Shown piece after piece: positions 38,397 to 47,337 of a stretch of DNA of 64,000 nucleotides. The notes beneath the pieces are model-generated. The model was not told where the DNA came from and did not search any database. It was given only the letters and a program-made list of their open reading frames with translations. The stretch is from the NCBI RefSeq assembly GCF_019856455.1, contig NZ_CP082205.1, positions 1,550,001 through 1,614,000 on the forward strand. Direction: 5' to 3'. The translations under genes were made by a program, and so were the position numbers. Within the stretch, counting starts at the first letter, position 1. The number at the start of each line of letters is the position of its first letter. This DNA is from Streptococcus suis. Its GTDB lineage: Bacteria; Bacillota; Bacilli; Lactobacillales; Streptococcaceae.

Positions 38397-40781
38397 CTAC
38401 ACAAAATATACTTGCATATCTCCTTTCTCTGTATAAGAGACATCGCTTAACAGGATATTCTGTAAGATATTTCGCCTTATTTCTTCTTTCATTTTTTGAT
38501 AGCCTTTATAGGCTTCTTGGTGGTATTCAAATACTGGGTTGCGTTGCGCTGCTTGTCTCGCTCCTGCAATGACGCGGAGTTGTTGTAGATAGTCCACTTC
38601 TTCTACCCAGCATTCATCAATAGCTTTCAAAGCAGCTATTCGTTCGAATTGTGAGTAGTCTTTTGATAAAAATTCTTTCTTATGGTCAACTTCTTGTTTT
38701 ATAATATTCAGCAAAAAGGCTTGAACTTGGCTATGATTTTGTAATTCTAAATGTTCTGGAAAACTATGAAAATCATAGGTGATGTGGTCCAAGATATAGC
38801 GCTCCAAATCATGGGCATCCAAAACAGGATGCTTTTTGAGATACAGAACGATATCTTCTTTGGCGAATTGTAGGATATCGAGCGCTTCGTTTGTTCCCTC
38901 GATAATGGCATTTCTTTCTCTATAGACGTATTCTCGTTGTAATTTGACACTTTCGTCAAACTGCAAGGTCATGCTTCGTGAAGAGCGTCCCGAACCATCA
39001 CTCGCTTCTTGTGCATGTCGCAAGGCTTTTTTAAATCGTCTACTGGTCAATTCCTCAGGCTTCGTTGGGTCAATCTTATCTTTATTGTTTTCAAAATAAG
39101 TCTGAATCCACTTGCCGCCATTCTCAATTAACAGATCGTCTTCCAAGCAGGCGAAAAATTGGCTAAATCCTGGATCTCCCTGCCGTCCTGAACGTCCTCG
39201 CATCTGCAAGTCCATCCGCTGGCTCTTCATTCGCTCCGTTCCGATAACGGCCAAACCACCCAATTCTTTTACACCTGGACCGAGTTTGATGTCCGTTCCT
39301 CTACCGGCCATATTCGTCGCTACTGTAACCGTTCCAAGCTGTCCTGCTTCTGCAACCATCTGCGCTTCTTTGGCTGCATTATAGGCATTGAGAAGGCTGT
39401 GAGGAATCCCTTCTAACAACAGGAGTTCTGAATAGAGTTCAGACATATTGACCGAACCAGTCACCAAAAGAATAGGTTGCCCTGTTGCATGGATTTTTTT
39501 CACCAGATCCAAAGAAGCTTGAATTTTCTCCGGCATGGTCGTATAAATCTTATCAGGATAATCTTTACGAATGACTGGTTTATTGGTTGGAATCTGAACA
39601 ACTTCCATATTATAGGTTTCTATAAATTCTGACTCAGCTGTTTTACCAGTCCCTGTCATACCAGAAAGTTTATTGAACATTAAGAATAGATTTTGATAGG
39701 TGACTGAAGCAATTGAACGCATTTCCGGTGTTATCTTAACGCCCTCTTTTTGTTCTATAGCCTGATGAACACCACCTTGGAGCCGAGTTCCTGACAGAAC
39801 ACGACCATCTGTCTTATCCAACAATTGAACCTTATTGTTTTGAACGACATAGTTTTTCCCTAATGTGAAACATTTATGGGCTTGTAAGGCTAAAACAACA
39901 TGGCGCACTAATTCTGCATGGTCGATGTCAAAAAATTCCTGAGCATTAAAATAACGCTCGGCTTCATCAATTCCTGCCTGTGTCAGCCACACTTCACCAT
40001 TTTCTCGGTTGTAGTAATAACCTTCTCCCTCTTTTAGACTGACAATGAACTGATCTGCAATGGCATAGAGGTTTGACTGCACGCGGGGAGAGCCTGAGAC
40101 AATCAATGGGGTTTGTGCAGTATCTAATAAGACAGCATCCGCTTCGTCAATGATAGCATAATGAAAGGGACGTAAATATTTTCCACCCTTGCTTGTTGCT
40201 AAATTTTCAAAAAGATAATCAAAACCAAGAGCACTGTTGGTTGTATAGGTAATATCTGCGGCATAGATAGCTTTTTTATCCGGAGAACTCGCTTTATCTT
40301 TTCCGTCCGCTTCTCTAACTCCACAAGAAACTGTTAGTCCTAAAAATTTGTAGACTTCACCCATTTCTTCAGCATCTCGCTGTGCTAAATAACCGCTGGT
40401 GGTTATTAGCATCGCACCTTTTCCTTCGAGGGCATTGAGGTAAAGAGGCATCGTAGCTGTCAATGTTTTTCCTTCGCCGGTCTTCATCTCAGCAATATTT
40501 CCTTCGTGAAGAACAATTGCTCCCATCACTTGGACCTTGTACGGAAACATTCCCAACACGCGCTTATCTGCTTCCCTGACCAATGCATAAGCTTCTACCA
40601 GAAGATCATCGAGAGTAGCACCAGCTGCCAGTCTATCCTTAAATTCCTGCGTTTTCCCTCGCATCTCATCATCTGTCAAACGAGCCATCTTCTCTTTCAA
40701 GCTATCAATCTCAGTGAAAATTTTATCCAATCGTTTTAAGCGATAATAATCCATGGAGAAAAACTGTTTCAGTCTCTTCAT
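38397..40781 (-). CDS. secA2: Accessory preprotein translocase ATPase SecA2
   Basis: 794 residues, shorter than housekeeping SecA and lacking its C-terminal zinc-binding tail, as usual for SecA2. Walker A is [14 protein letters not shown] (about 99-112) and the DEAD-type box is [10 protein letters not shown] (about 210). The [12 protein letters not shown] and [11 protein letters not shown] motifs of the second motor domain are present. It drives export of the glycosylated adhesin through SecY2. The start overlaps the asp3 stop by 4 bases. Confidence 0.97.
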   Translation of the reverse strand: MKRLKQFFSMDYYRLKRLDKIFTEIDSLKEKMARLTDDEMRGKTQEFKDRLAAGATLDDLLVEAYALVREADKRVLGMFPYKVQVMGAIVLHEGNIAEMKTGEGKTLTATMPLYLNALEGKGAMLITTSGYLAQRDAEEMGEVYKFLGLTVSCGVREADGKDKASSPDKKAIYAADITYTTNSALGFDYLFENLATSKGGKYLRPFHYAIIDEADAVLLDTAQTPLIVSGSPRVQSNLYAIADQFIVSLKEGEGYYYNRENGEVWLTQAGIDEAERYFNAQEFFDIDHAELVRHVVLALQAHKCFTLGKNYVVQNNKVQLLDKTDGRVLSGTRLQGGVHQAIEQKEGVKITPEMRSIASVTYQNLFLMFNKLSGMTGTGKTAESEFIETYNMEVVQIPTNKPVIRKDYPDKIYTTMPEKIQASLDLVKKIHATGQPILLVTGSVNMSELYSELLLLEGIPHSLLNAYNAAKEAQMVAEAGQLGTVTVATNMAGRGTDIKLGPGVKELGGLAVIGTERMKSQRMDLQMRGRSGRQGDPGFSQFFACLEDDLLIENGGKWIQTYFENNKDKIDPTKPEELTSRRFKKALRHAQEASDGSGRSSRSMTLQFDESVKLQREYVYRERNAIIEGTNEALDILQFAKEDIVLYLKKHPVLDAHDLERYILDHITYDFHSFPEHLELQNHSQVQAFLLNIIKQEVDHKKEFLSKDYSQFERIAALKAIDECWVEEVDYLQQLRVIAGARQAAQRNPVFEYHQEAYKGYQKMKEEIRRNILQNILLSDVSYTEKGDMQVYFV

Positions 40782-41734
40782 TTTTTATGACCATCCTTCT
40801 CTAAAAATTGTTGGACAAGTAGACGTAGGGGATGAACCAAGGAAGAAACGATTGCTAAGTCACGGTTTGGAAGTTGATTCAAATGGTCACCTATACCCAT
40901 TTTTCTCAGTTCCTCAACATGGTTTACGCTCATTCCCTGATGGCTCAGGAGAGTCTGATAAGTAGAGGCGTCGTAAAACTCTTGACCTGAAAACACTTGA
41001 CCTTGCTTCAGTTTTTCACAATAGTAGCGCGTCGCAAAATTCCCTTTTGGTCCATAAGAAAAGAAGTTTACCCCATCCTCACCTTGGTTATGAATCAAAT
41101 CAAGAATAAACTTTTCTGTTTCTTGATTCAGCATGGATAATTCTCCATCTGTGTCCGCGATAAAAACAACATCGCTCAATCTGTTTATTACTTCGGAAAA
41201 CATGGACTTCTCATAGATTAAATCTTCTGATTCTTCAACGAAAACAAGATTCACTTTAGCATCAGAACTAGGATTTTGTTTTTCAGCTGATAGAGCGAAC
41301 AAGTCTGCCGTATCATCTATCGATTTTAACACCATGGATTGAAACTCCAACTTCTCACATCCCGCATTCAATAAGGCAATATCATACGAATAAGCATCTT
41401 TGGGATAGGTAAACGTTGCATCCTTGGTTTTCAAGAATTTAAAGCCTACTTGCTTCCCAAAACGATTAAAAAATACGACACGAATATAAAAACTGTTTTC
41501 CGGATAAGATTCAGCATTTACAATCAGCCGATACTTCTCCCCTCTGTTCAGAATGGGCAGTGTTGGGGTTTGGCGTTTAGCCTGAAAATTCGTTCTAGAA
41601 TACCATCGCTTGATTTCGAAACTTGGTGGCATCAAGGGGTTGTCAAAGGAAATAATCTGTTTCTGAAAATCCACTTTGCTACCATGGGAATACATTTCTT
41701 GAGCAAAATGCTTCCATTTTATTACTACTCGCAC
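40778..41734 (-). CDS. asp3: Accessory Sec system protein Asp3
   Basis: 318 residues. It opens with [21 protein letters not shown] and carries the family segments [33 protein letters not shown] and ISSL-like C-terminal helices. Asp3 forms a complex with Asp1 and Asp2 that binds the adhesin and guides it to SecA2. It is somewhat longer than some homologues. It overlaps secA2 and follows asp2 by 5 bases. Confidence 0.9.
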   Translation of the reverse strand: MRVVIKWKHFAQEMYSHGSKVDFQKQIISFDNPLMPPSFEIKRWYSRTNFQAKRQTPTLPILNRGEKYRLIVNAESYPENSFYIRVVFFNRFGKQVGFKFLKTKDATFTYPKDAYSYDIALLNAGCEKLEFQSMVLKSIDDTADLFALSAEKQNPSSDAKVNLVFVEESEDLIYEKSMFSEVINRLSDVVFIADTDGELSMLNQETEKFILDLIHNQGEDGVNFFSYGPKGNFATRYYCEKLKQGQVFSGQEFYDASTYQTLLSHQGMSVNHVEELRKMGIGDHLNQLPNRDLAIVSSLVHPLRLLVQQFLEKDGHKK

Positions 41735-41739
41735 ACTTT

Positions 41740-43443
41740 TTACTCCCTATTAAAATCTTTTTCGAGCATATCGCGGTACTGTTTTATGAACCAGCTCGAT
41801 GTCACATCGCTTCCATCCAAGTGACGACCTGAATAGCCTCTTCCTAGAATCCGTGCCCCGCTCTCTCTACTCGTACGAACTAATTTTTCAAAGGCTGTTG
41901 AATCGTAATCATCTTCTTTCATATAGGCGACTGCAAATTTGGTCGATTCATATACGTTTGGCTCCATCAAATCCCAAAAGCGATTATTTAATTTCTCAGC
42001 AGCTTCAGTATCCATTGAATAATAGTTCGAATGTAACAAATCAAGGGATGTCGGGAAGCCACCTGGTCTATTTAAGTGTTCTGCAAAAGCCATATCGCCT
42101 AGACTTAGAAGGGGTTTGCTAACAACAATGCCATGAGGCTTCAGCTTGGCACCATAGTAGGAAGCTCCGAAAGTTCCCATAGACATTCCTGAAAGAATTA
42201 GTTGACTGGAATCAAATCCTAAAAACTCCAATTTATCTTGTATTTTCTGTTGGATTTTATCTTCTAACTCCTTACTTCCTAAATAGAAAGCTCCACCATC
42301 TAATCTCGGATCACAGATGAGCATAAAAGGAGTTTTCATACTTTTCATCATCCAAAACCCCTCAAAACCTTCCGCAGTACGGAAACCCGAGAAGTAGACG
42401 CAAAGAGGCGGTTTAAAATCACCAGGTTCAAAATAAGTGAAAACTTCTTGTAGATTCTCATCTACAATACGTTCCCCTCCTAAGATAAACTCCCCAAGCC
42501 CATTTCTAGAAAAGCGGTAATGAAGGTCTCCTATCTCTACTCGTCCACTCCCTTTTACCAAAATGGAGATAAACAAGTAGCCACTTATTTCAGCATCAAT
42601 CACAACTTGATTTCTTAGTTCCTCCCCTTCAATTTTCCATTCCTTCACAATGTAATCTGTAGCTCCATCAGGAATCAATCGGACTGACATCTGAAGGGAA
42701 CATTCGGATGATGTTTCATGTTCTAAAAACAAGTTTAAGAATTGATCGGCATTATATAGAACATTAAAGCGAAAGAAGGCTATCTGTCGATAGTCAGAAT
42801 CAAACTCACCTTCCAAAACCAACTTTTTCCGCCCTTCCATTTGTATAGTCCCTGCAAAATTTGGAGAGACCTCTAAATCATCTATATGGACTTTTGCTCC
42901 ATACTGACCCACAAATAGACCTTGGGATAAGGTATGGGCAAATTCTGACTTCTTAGTCTCATCATAGGATTGAGCCATCCGTTTTCTTAGCTCTTCTTGT
43001 AACCAACCTGTTGCATGCGAACCTTGAGGATAGAATATTTCATACACCTTAAACAAGTCCAAAATCGGCATGATACTTTCTGGATAGGTATCGTCTGATA
43101 GAACTAGGGCAGAAAATTTTAAACTAGTATCGATTTTTTTCTGCAAGCGTTTGATTTCTTTTTCCAGTTCCTTAAAGGATTTACTCATTCTCAAGCGTTC
43201 CTCTAGTTCTACTTTGGCTTGTTCATCTAGCTCTTCATCAAACAAGGTCGTCAGGACTTCTTCTCTTTCCTGCTGTAATGTTGTTAACTGGATTTGTTCA
43301 GACTGAATCTGGTCAAGTTCTGATAGCAATTCCTCTATGCGTTCAAAAGAATAATAGTGCCATTCCAACTTGTCTGACAGACTTTGTTCAGTCTGCCAAT
43401 TCTGTCCACCGATCTGTAAAATAGGTATTTTTTTTTTTGCCAT
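41740..43443 (-). CDS. asp2: Accessory Sec protein Asp2 (acetyltransferase-like)
   Basis: 567 residues. Asp2 has a dual role in export and in O-acetylation of GlcNAc on the adhesin in S. gordonii. The alpha/beta-hydrolase-type nucleophile elbow is SGMSMGTFG, with Ser at about 421. A candidate acid lies in DDYDSTAF and a candidate His in SGRHLDG near the C-terminus. The N-terminal 150 residues contain a long charged coiled coil. The ATG shares a base with the asp1 stop. Codons 2-6 are a run of 11 A, a strong slippage site that would frameshift the gene at its very start. Confidence 0.93.
   Translation of the reverse strand: MAKKKIPILQIGGQNWQTEQSLSDKLEWHYYSFERIEELLSELDQIQSEQIQLTTLQQEREEVLTTLFDEELDEQAKVELEERLRMSKSFKELEKEIKRLQKKIDTSLKFSALVLSDDTYPESIMPILDLFKVYEIFYPQGSHATGWLQEELRKRMAQSYDETKKSEFAHTLSQGLFVGQYGAKVHIDDLEVSPNFAGTIQMEGRKKLVLEGEFDSDYRQIAFFRFNVLYNADQFLNLFLEHETSSECSLQMSVRLIPDGATDYIVKEWKIEGEELRNQVVIDAEISGYLFISILVKGSGRVEIGDLHYRFSRNGLGEFILGGERIVDENLQEVFTYFEPGDFKPPLCVYFSGFRTAEGFEGFWMMKSMKTPFMLICDPRLDGGAFYLGSKELEDKIQQKIQDKLEFLGFDSSQLILSGMSMGTFGASYYGAKLKPHGIVVSKPLLSLGDMAFAEHLNRPGGFPTSLDLLHSNYYSMDTEAAEKLNNRFWDLMEPNVYESTKFAVAYMKEDDYDSTAFEKLVRTSRESGARILGRGYSGRHLDGSDVTSSWFIKQYRDMLEKDFNRE
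43428..43438. repeat. A11 homopolymer in the first codons of asp2
   Basis: Eleven consecutive A on the coding (minus) strand span codons 2-6 (MAKKKI). It is the longest homopolymer I noticed in a coding region of this window. A change by one or two bases would stop Asp2 synthesis within a short distance. Confidence 0.9.
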
Positions 43444-44981
43444 TAATTTATTTTTTCTTTCACTTTTTCTACGAGGACGCCACTTGTGTATTCTGAAATT
43501 TTCTGAACAGAGTGAATGAGAGACTTATTCCAATTGGCGAGTCCAGATAAATAATAGTCTATCGCTTCTTTTAAGTCACTTTCTTTTGATAAAACAAAGC
43601 CATTTTTCAAATGCTCAACAAATTCAGATTCTATTCGGTTGATTTGAGGAATCCCTGAACTAATACCTGCTATTTGGGTATACAAATCAGGTTCATCTGC
43701 TAAATCAATAATTAAGCGAATACTTTCTAATGATTGAATAATCTCGTTTTCACTGTGGTAAAAAGACAAACTGACACGACTATCGTGTGTCTCCTTATCG
43801 CCAAATTCAAACATCCGTGTATTTTCTTTTTCCAAGAATAGATATGGTTCTGGACGGGCATCCAATAGTTCATCAATCGTCTGTTTTAATGCATCAACTT
43901 GTTGGTGATTCGTCTGATAAGAAACGAGCGACAAATAGATATCTTCGTTCTGTTCCATCGCATTAAAAATAAATTCTAGATAGCTTGTCAGACTTTCAAC
44001 CGAAAGACCATCTATTAAGAAATAAATATAGAGTTCCTGCAATCTCTGGCTCTTACCTAGTGCCAATCGAGTATCAAACAAGGACTGGTGTTGAACTGGA
44101 ACGAGATTATAGGATGATAGTAAATCAGCTGTTTTTTTGCTATCTGTAATCACCAGATTTGCCGTCACTAACATTGAGATATTTTGGGCAATATTATCCA
44201 GAGGGTAGCGTTCTCTAAAGAACGACAAGACAACTTTTTGTTTCCCCTTAGACTGCATCACCAAGTCATGATGTTCGGGAGACGCTGTTAAAAAGATGGT
44301 AGCAGGCTCAATGTCGCTTTTTAAGTAATAACTCAATCTTTCCTGAACTAGCTCTTCCATATTTTCATATATTTGCTGTTCAGAAATCGATTTAGCCAGA
44401 TGTTGATTTACTTCTACACGACCGTTATCAAAATATTCTCGCACCCTCCACTGCCCATCTAATCCCAGATAGTCTTGATGTAAAGACTGACCGTTTTCAT
44501 AATATACGATACTAGAAATAAATCCACGGTCATCAAATACTAGTTTCTTGGTTAGGGAACCTTGCTGAAAGAAATCGAACCAGATAACCTGACCAGATTC
44601 GCCAAATTCGATTTGGGCATACCGTTCTCCGTTTAAGAACGCCATGACCAAGAAAGGGCTGTTTACAAATTCGATTCCCTTTGGCCAATCGAAATCCAGA
44701 TAATCAATCACCGAACCTTGGAAATCTCCTATTCCTTGCAACTGATCAAATACAGACCAGGTATCAACTTCAAATAGATCATAACGGTGTTTGTAGTAAC
44801 GTAAATTCGGCATATAATTAAGAACCAATAATTGATTCTCCTCACCTGCAGTTTCAAACATCCTGAGTTGATTGATCGTATCATCAAAACGTGCCGTTGC
44901 CCACATGTTATACCAGCTATTAGTATTATCATACCAAGTCCGATGTTCTGGGTACCATGACGGAATAAAATAATGCTTCAT
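43443..44981 (-). CDS. asp1: Accessory Sec system protein Asp1
   Basis: 512 residues. It starts MKHYFIPSWYPEHRTWYDNTNSW-like, the Asp1 signature, and shows a GT-B-like layout without sugar-donor motifs, as expected for this non-catalytic family. Other landmarks are EVDTWSVFDQLQGI and LDFDWPKGIEFVNSPFL. Asp1 with Asp2 and Asp3 delivers the glycosylated adhesin to SecA2. It follows secY2 by 8 bases and overlaps asp2 by one base. Confidence 0.93.
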   Translation of the reverse strand: MKHYFIPSWYPEHRTWYDNTNSWYNMWATARFDDTINQLRMFETAGEENQLLVLNYMPNLRYYKHRYDLFEVDTWSVFDQLQGIGDFQGSVIDYLDFDWPKGIEFVNSPFLVMAFLNGERYAQIEFGESGQVIWFDFFQQGSLTKKLVFDDRGFISSIVYYENGQSLHQDYLGLDGQWRVREYFDNGRVEVNQHLAKSISEQQIYENMEELVQERLSYYLKSDIEPATIFLTASPEHHDLVMQSKGKQKVVLSFFRERYPLDNIAQNISMLVTANLVITDSKKTADLLSSYNLVPVQHQSLFDTRLALGKSQRLQELYIYFLIDGLSVESLTSYLEFIFNAMEQNEDIYLSLVSYQTNHQQVDALKQTIDELLDARPEPYLFLEKENTRMFEFGDKETHDSRVSLSFYHSENEIIQSLESIRLIIDLADEPDLYTQIAGISSGIPQINRIESEFVEHLKNGFVLSKESDLKEAIDYYLSGLANWNKSLIHSVQKISEYTSGVLVEKVKEKIN

Positions 44982-44989
44982 ACTTTCTC

Positions 44990-46219
44990 CTACTCAATTG
45001 TGAATAACGAACTATATCGCTTCTTCAATCTCGCTACTCTCACTTCTTTGATGGTTGTCAGTACAATACCAACCACCATCATAATAATCCCTGGAAGACC
45101 TGCAACCGGCTGAATATCTGGATTCCCAAGACTAGCCAACATCGGAATGCCAGCCATACACATTAGGAAAATCGCATTAATCGTAGCAATTCTGAGAACA
45201 ATGGCTGTTAGGTAATCCTTGGTCGGTTGTCCTGGTCTTACAAAAGGAATATAGTCACCTGACTTCCGCATCTCCTTTGATTTGTCAGTTGGGTTTATTG
45301 TTGTAAAGGAAAATGCAACTGTCAAAAGCGCCAATATGGCAAGGAAGAATACAATTCCTTCCCACCTTGTCAGCACAAAATAACTTCCCAGCACTTGAAA
45401 GAAGGGACCGTATTTAGGAAACAAGAAGGACAATAGTAGAAAGATATACTGAGGAAAGGCCAACAAAGTATAGGCATACATAAATGGCATACCCCCTGCA
45501 ATATTTAGCTTGATTGGCATATAGGCTTCTTTCATCAAATCGCTTTTGATAGCTATTCGTTGGATCGGAATTCGATATTCTGCTTGATCCAAGACGACAC
45601 TCAAGTAAAGAGAGAAAACAATCCACCCTAATAACAAAAAGCCAACTAAGGCTAGACCACTTTGAAACAATTCAAAAAACAACGGAAATGTCGTAAATTG
45701 ACCAACAATAATGTTAATCAGGATGATCAGGGAGGTTCCTCCTAGTCCATATGCGGTATTCATATTGGCGAACCAACTAACAACATAGGCCCCAGCAATC
45801 ATGACTAGGCTCACAAAAAAAATGTCATCTATAATGGAGGCCTTAACAGATTCTCCATAATTTAAGGTAATCGCTACGCCTAATCCCTGTATAAGAGCCA
45901 ACACAAACATTAAGCTATTCTTTCTCAATTCGCTGACTCGTGGCGAAACTGCAACCTGCTTACTTCCAATGGAAAATAAAGAAATCAATATCGTCGCATA
46001 CATCCACGGACCTAGCCCCAGTGCAAAGATTGAAAACACGGTCAAGCTACTGGACGGAATTTGATACCAAGGAAGGGAGCTTAGATCTAGGTCCGATAAA
46101 TATGGTGCTAGTTCAACCAATGGAACTGGTATATAGCGACCAGCCAAAAATATCATGATAATCAAACTACTCACTGCTATTTGATTAATTATGGGATGTT
46201 TCAAAAATAATCTCTTCAT
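44990..46219 (-). CDS. secY2: Accessory Sec translocon channel SecY2
   Basis: 409 residues with about ten hydrophobic helices, from the first (INQIAVSSLIIMIFLAGRYIPVP) to the last (GIIMMVVGIVLTTIK). The SecY-type pattern is kept (GRYIPVP, SGDYIPFVRPGQPTKDYL), but it is shorter than housekeeping SecY, as SecY2 proteins are. It forms the dedicated export channel and is first in secY2-asp1-asp2-asp3-secA2-gtfA-gtfB-asp4. Confidence 0.95.
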   Translation of the reverse strand: MKRLFLKHPIINQIAVSSLIIMIFLAGRYIPVPLVELAPYLSDLDLSSLPWYQIPSSSLTVFSIFALGLGPWMYATILISLFSIGSKQVAVSPRVSELRKNSLMFVLALIQGLGVAITLNYGESVKASIIDDIFFVSLVMIAGAYVVSWFANMNTAYGLGGTSLIILINIIVGQFTTFPLFFELFQSGLALVGFLLLGWIVFSLYLSVVLDQAEYRIPIQRIAIKSDLMKEAYMPIKLNIAGGMPFMYAYTLLAFPQYIFLLLSFLFPKYGPFFQVLGSYFVLTRWEGIVFFLAILALLTVAFSFTTINPTDKSKEMRKSGDYIPFVRPGQPTKDYLTAIVLRIATINAIFLMCMAGIPMLASLGNPDIQPVAGLPGIIMMVVGIVLTTIKEVRVARLKKRYSSLFTIE

Positions 46220-46255
46220 AAGGTGTATCCTTCAAATTAGTTTCTATATCACTCG

Positions 46256-46284
46256 ATTTTAGCACAATTTTCATATGAAGTAAA
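46256..46284 (-). promoter_or_regulatory. Promoter of the secY2 operon
   Basis: On the minus strand TTTACT, a 17-base spacer and TAAAAT preceded by TG-C form an extended -10 promoter about 37 bases before secY2. The divergent glycosyltransferase promoter lies about 95 bases away, and between them is a TACCGGTA palindrome at about 46331-46338. Confidence 0.6.
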
Positions 46285-46376
46285 ATAGCAATACTCACCC
46301 TCACTTTTTGCCAATATATCTATATATTGTTACCGGTAGAAATATTTGTAAAAAGGTGCACAAACAGTACAAATAT

Positions 46377-46384
46377 GATAAAAT
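46377..46384 (+). promoter_or_regulatory. Promoter of the glycosyltransferase operon
   Basis: TGATAAAAT is an extended -10 with no good -35. The predicted start is about 27 bases before the first gene, leaving room for its AAGGAG site. It faces away from the secY2 promoter. Confidence 0.55.
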
Positions 46385-46416
46385 AGTCTAGATATCTATA
46401 CAAGAAGGAGAAAATT

Positions 46417-47304
46417 TTGAATACCCCATTAATCAGTATTATTGTTCCAGTCTATAACGTCGAAAATTATCTGGATGAATGTATTCGAACCGTCCTCGCT
46501 CAAACCTACTCCAACTGGGAATTGTTGCTCATAAATGATGGTTCCACCGACTCTTCTGGGACTATATGCGATGATTATGCTAAAGGAGATGAGCGCATCT
46601 ATATAAAGCATATAAAAAAAAGCAAAGGTGTGTCCGAAGCCCGCAATACTGGTCTGTCCCTTGCAAAAGGGGAGTATCTCACTTTCTTGGACTCTGACGA
46701 CGGCATTTGTGAAGATTTTCTAGAAACCTGCCTGACAACTGCCATTCAGCATGATGTTGACATTGTCATCGGACACTTCTTTATCTGGGATGAAAATCAA
46801 CAAACTTTTTATTACTTCGTCGAACAATCCCAAAAAGATACGATCGAGTTGATAAGTGCACAAGAAGCTCTAAACCGTCAGGTCGTATGGAAAAATTTAA
46901 ATACTGCACCTTTCGTAGTCGCATGGGGAAAAGTCTTCAAAGCTACTTTATTTAATACCATTAGATTTCCAAAAGGAAAAGTATTTGAAGATGAATACAC
47001 CATACATAAAGCACTTTTAAAGTCTGATTCTGTCGCACTTATTAACAAAGAATTTTACATGTATCGTCGACATGGCAACAGTATCATAACTTCCGATTTT
47101 AGTTTGTCAAAGGTCCTGAACAATATCGAAGCCTTGGAAGAACGCATCGTAGATTTGGTTTTAGCCAAGAAGGATACGGAGCTGGTTCGCCAAAAACTCT
47201 ATAATGTCCTATTACATACCAAACATGAATTGGAAGTCCATCAGTGTAGCGATAGCTTAGAATACCTACGTGTTTTGAACAAATTGGAACTATTTAGTGA
47301 ATAA
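46417..47304 (+). CDS. GT2 family glycosyltransferase
   Basis: 295 residues, from a TTG start with AAGGAG upstream. The GT-A core has LISIIVPVYNVENYL (about 5-19), LLINDGSTDSS (about 36-46) and the metal-binding LDSDD near residue 92. The acceptor half contains AWGKVFKA and FEDEY, typical of streptococcal GT2 enzymes that extend capsule or adhesin glycans. It is first in a plus-strand operon divergent from secY2, so extension of the adhesin glycan is its likely job. The sugar specificity is unknown. Confidence 0.88.
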   Translation: MNTPLISIIVPVYNVENYLDECIRTVLAQTYSNWELLLINDGSTDSSGTICDDYAKGDERIYIKHIKKSKGVSEARNTGLSLAKGEYLTFLDSDDGICEDFLETCLTTAIQHDVDIVIGHFFIWDENQQTFYYFVEQSQKDTIELISAQEALNRQVVWKNLNTAPFVVAWGKVFKATLFNTIRFPKGKVFEDEYTIHKALLKSDSVALINKEFYMYRRHGNSIITSDFSLSKVLNNIEALEERIVDLVLAKKDTELVRQKLYNVLLHTKHELEVHQCSDSLEYLRVLNKLELFSE

Positions 47305-47337
47305 GAACCTCCTAATCAGAAAGAAACAAGCACCTCC

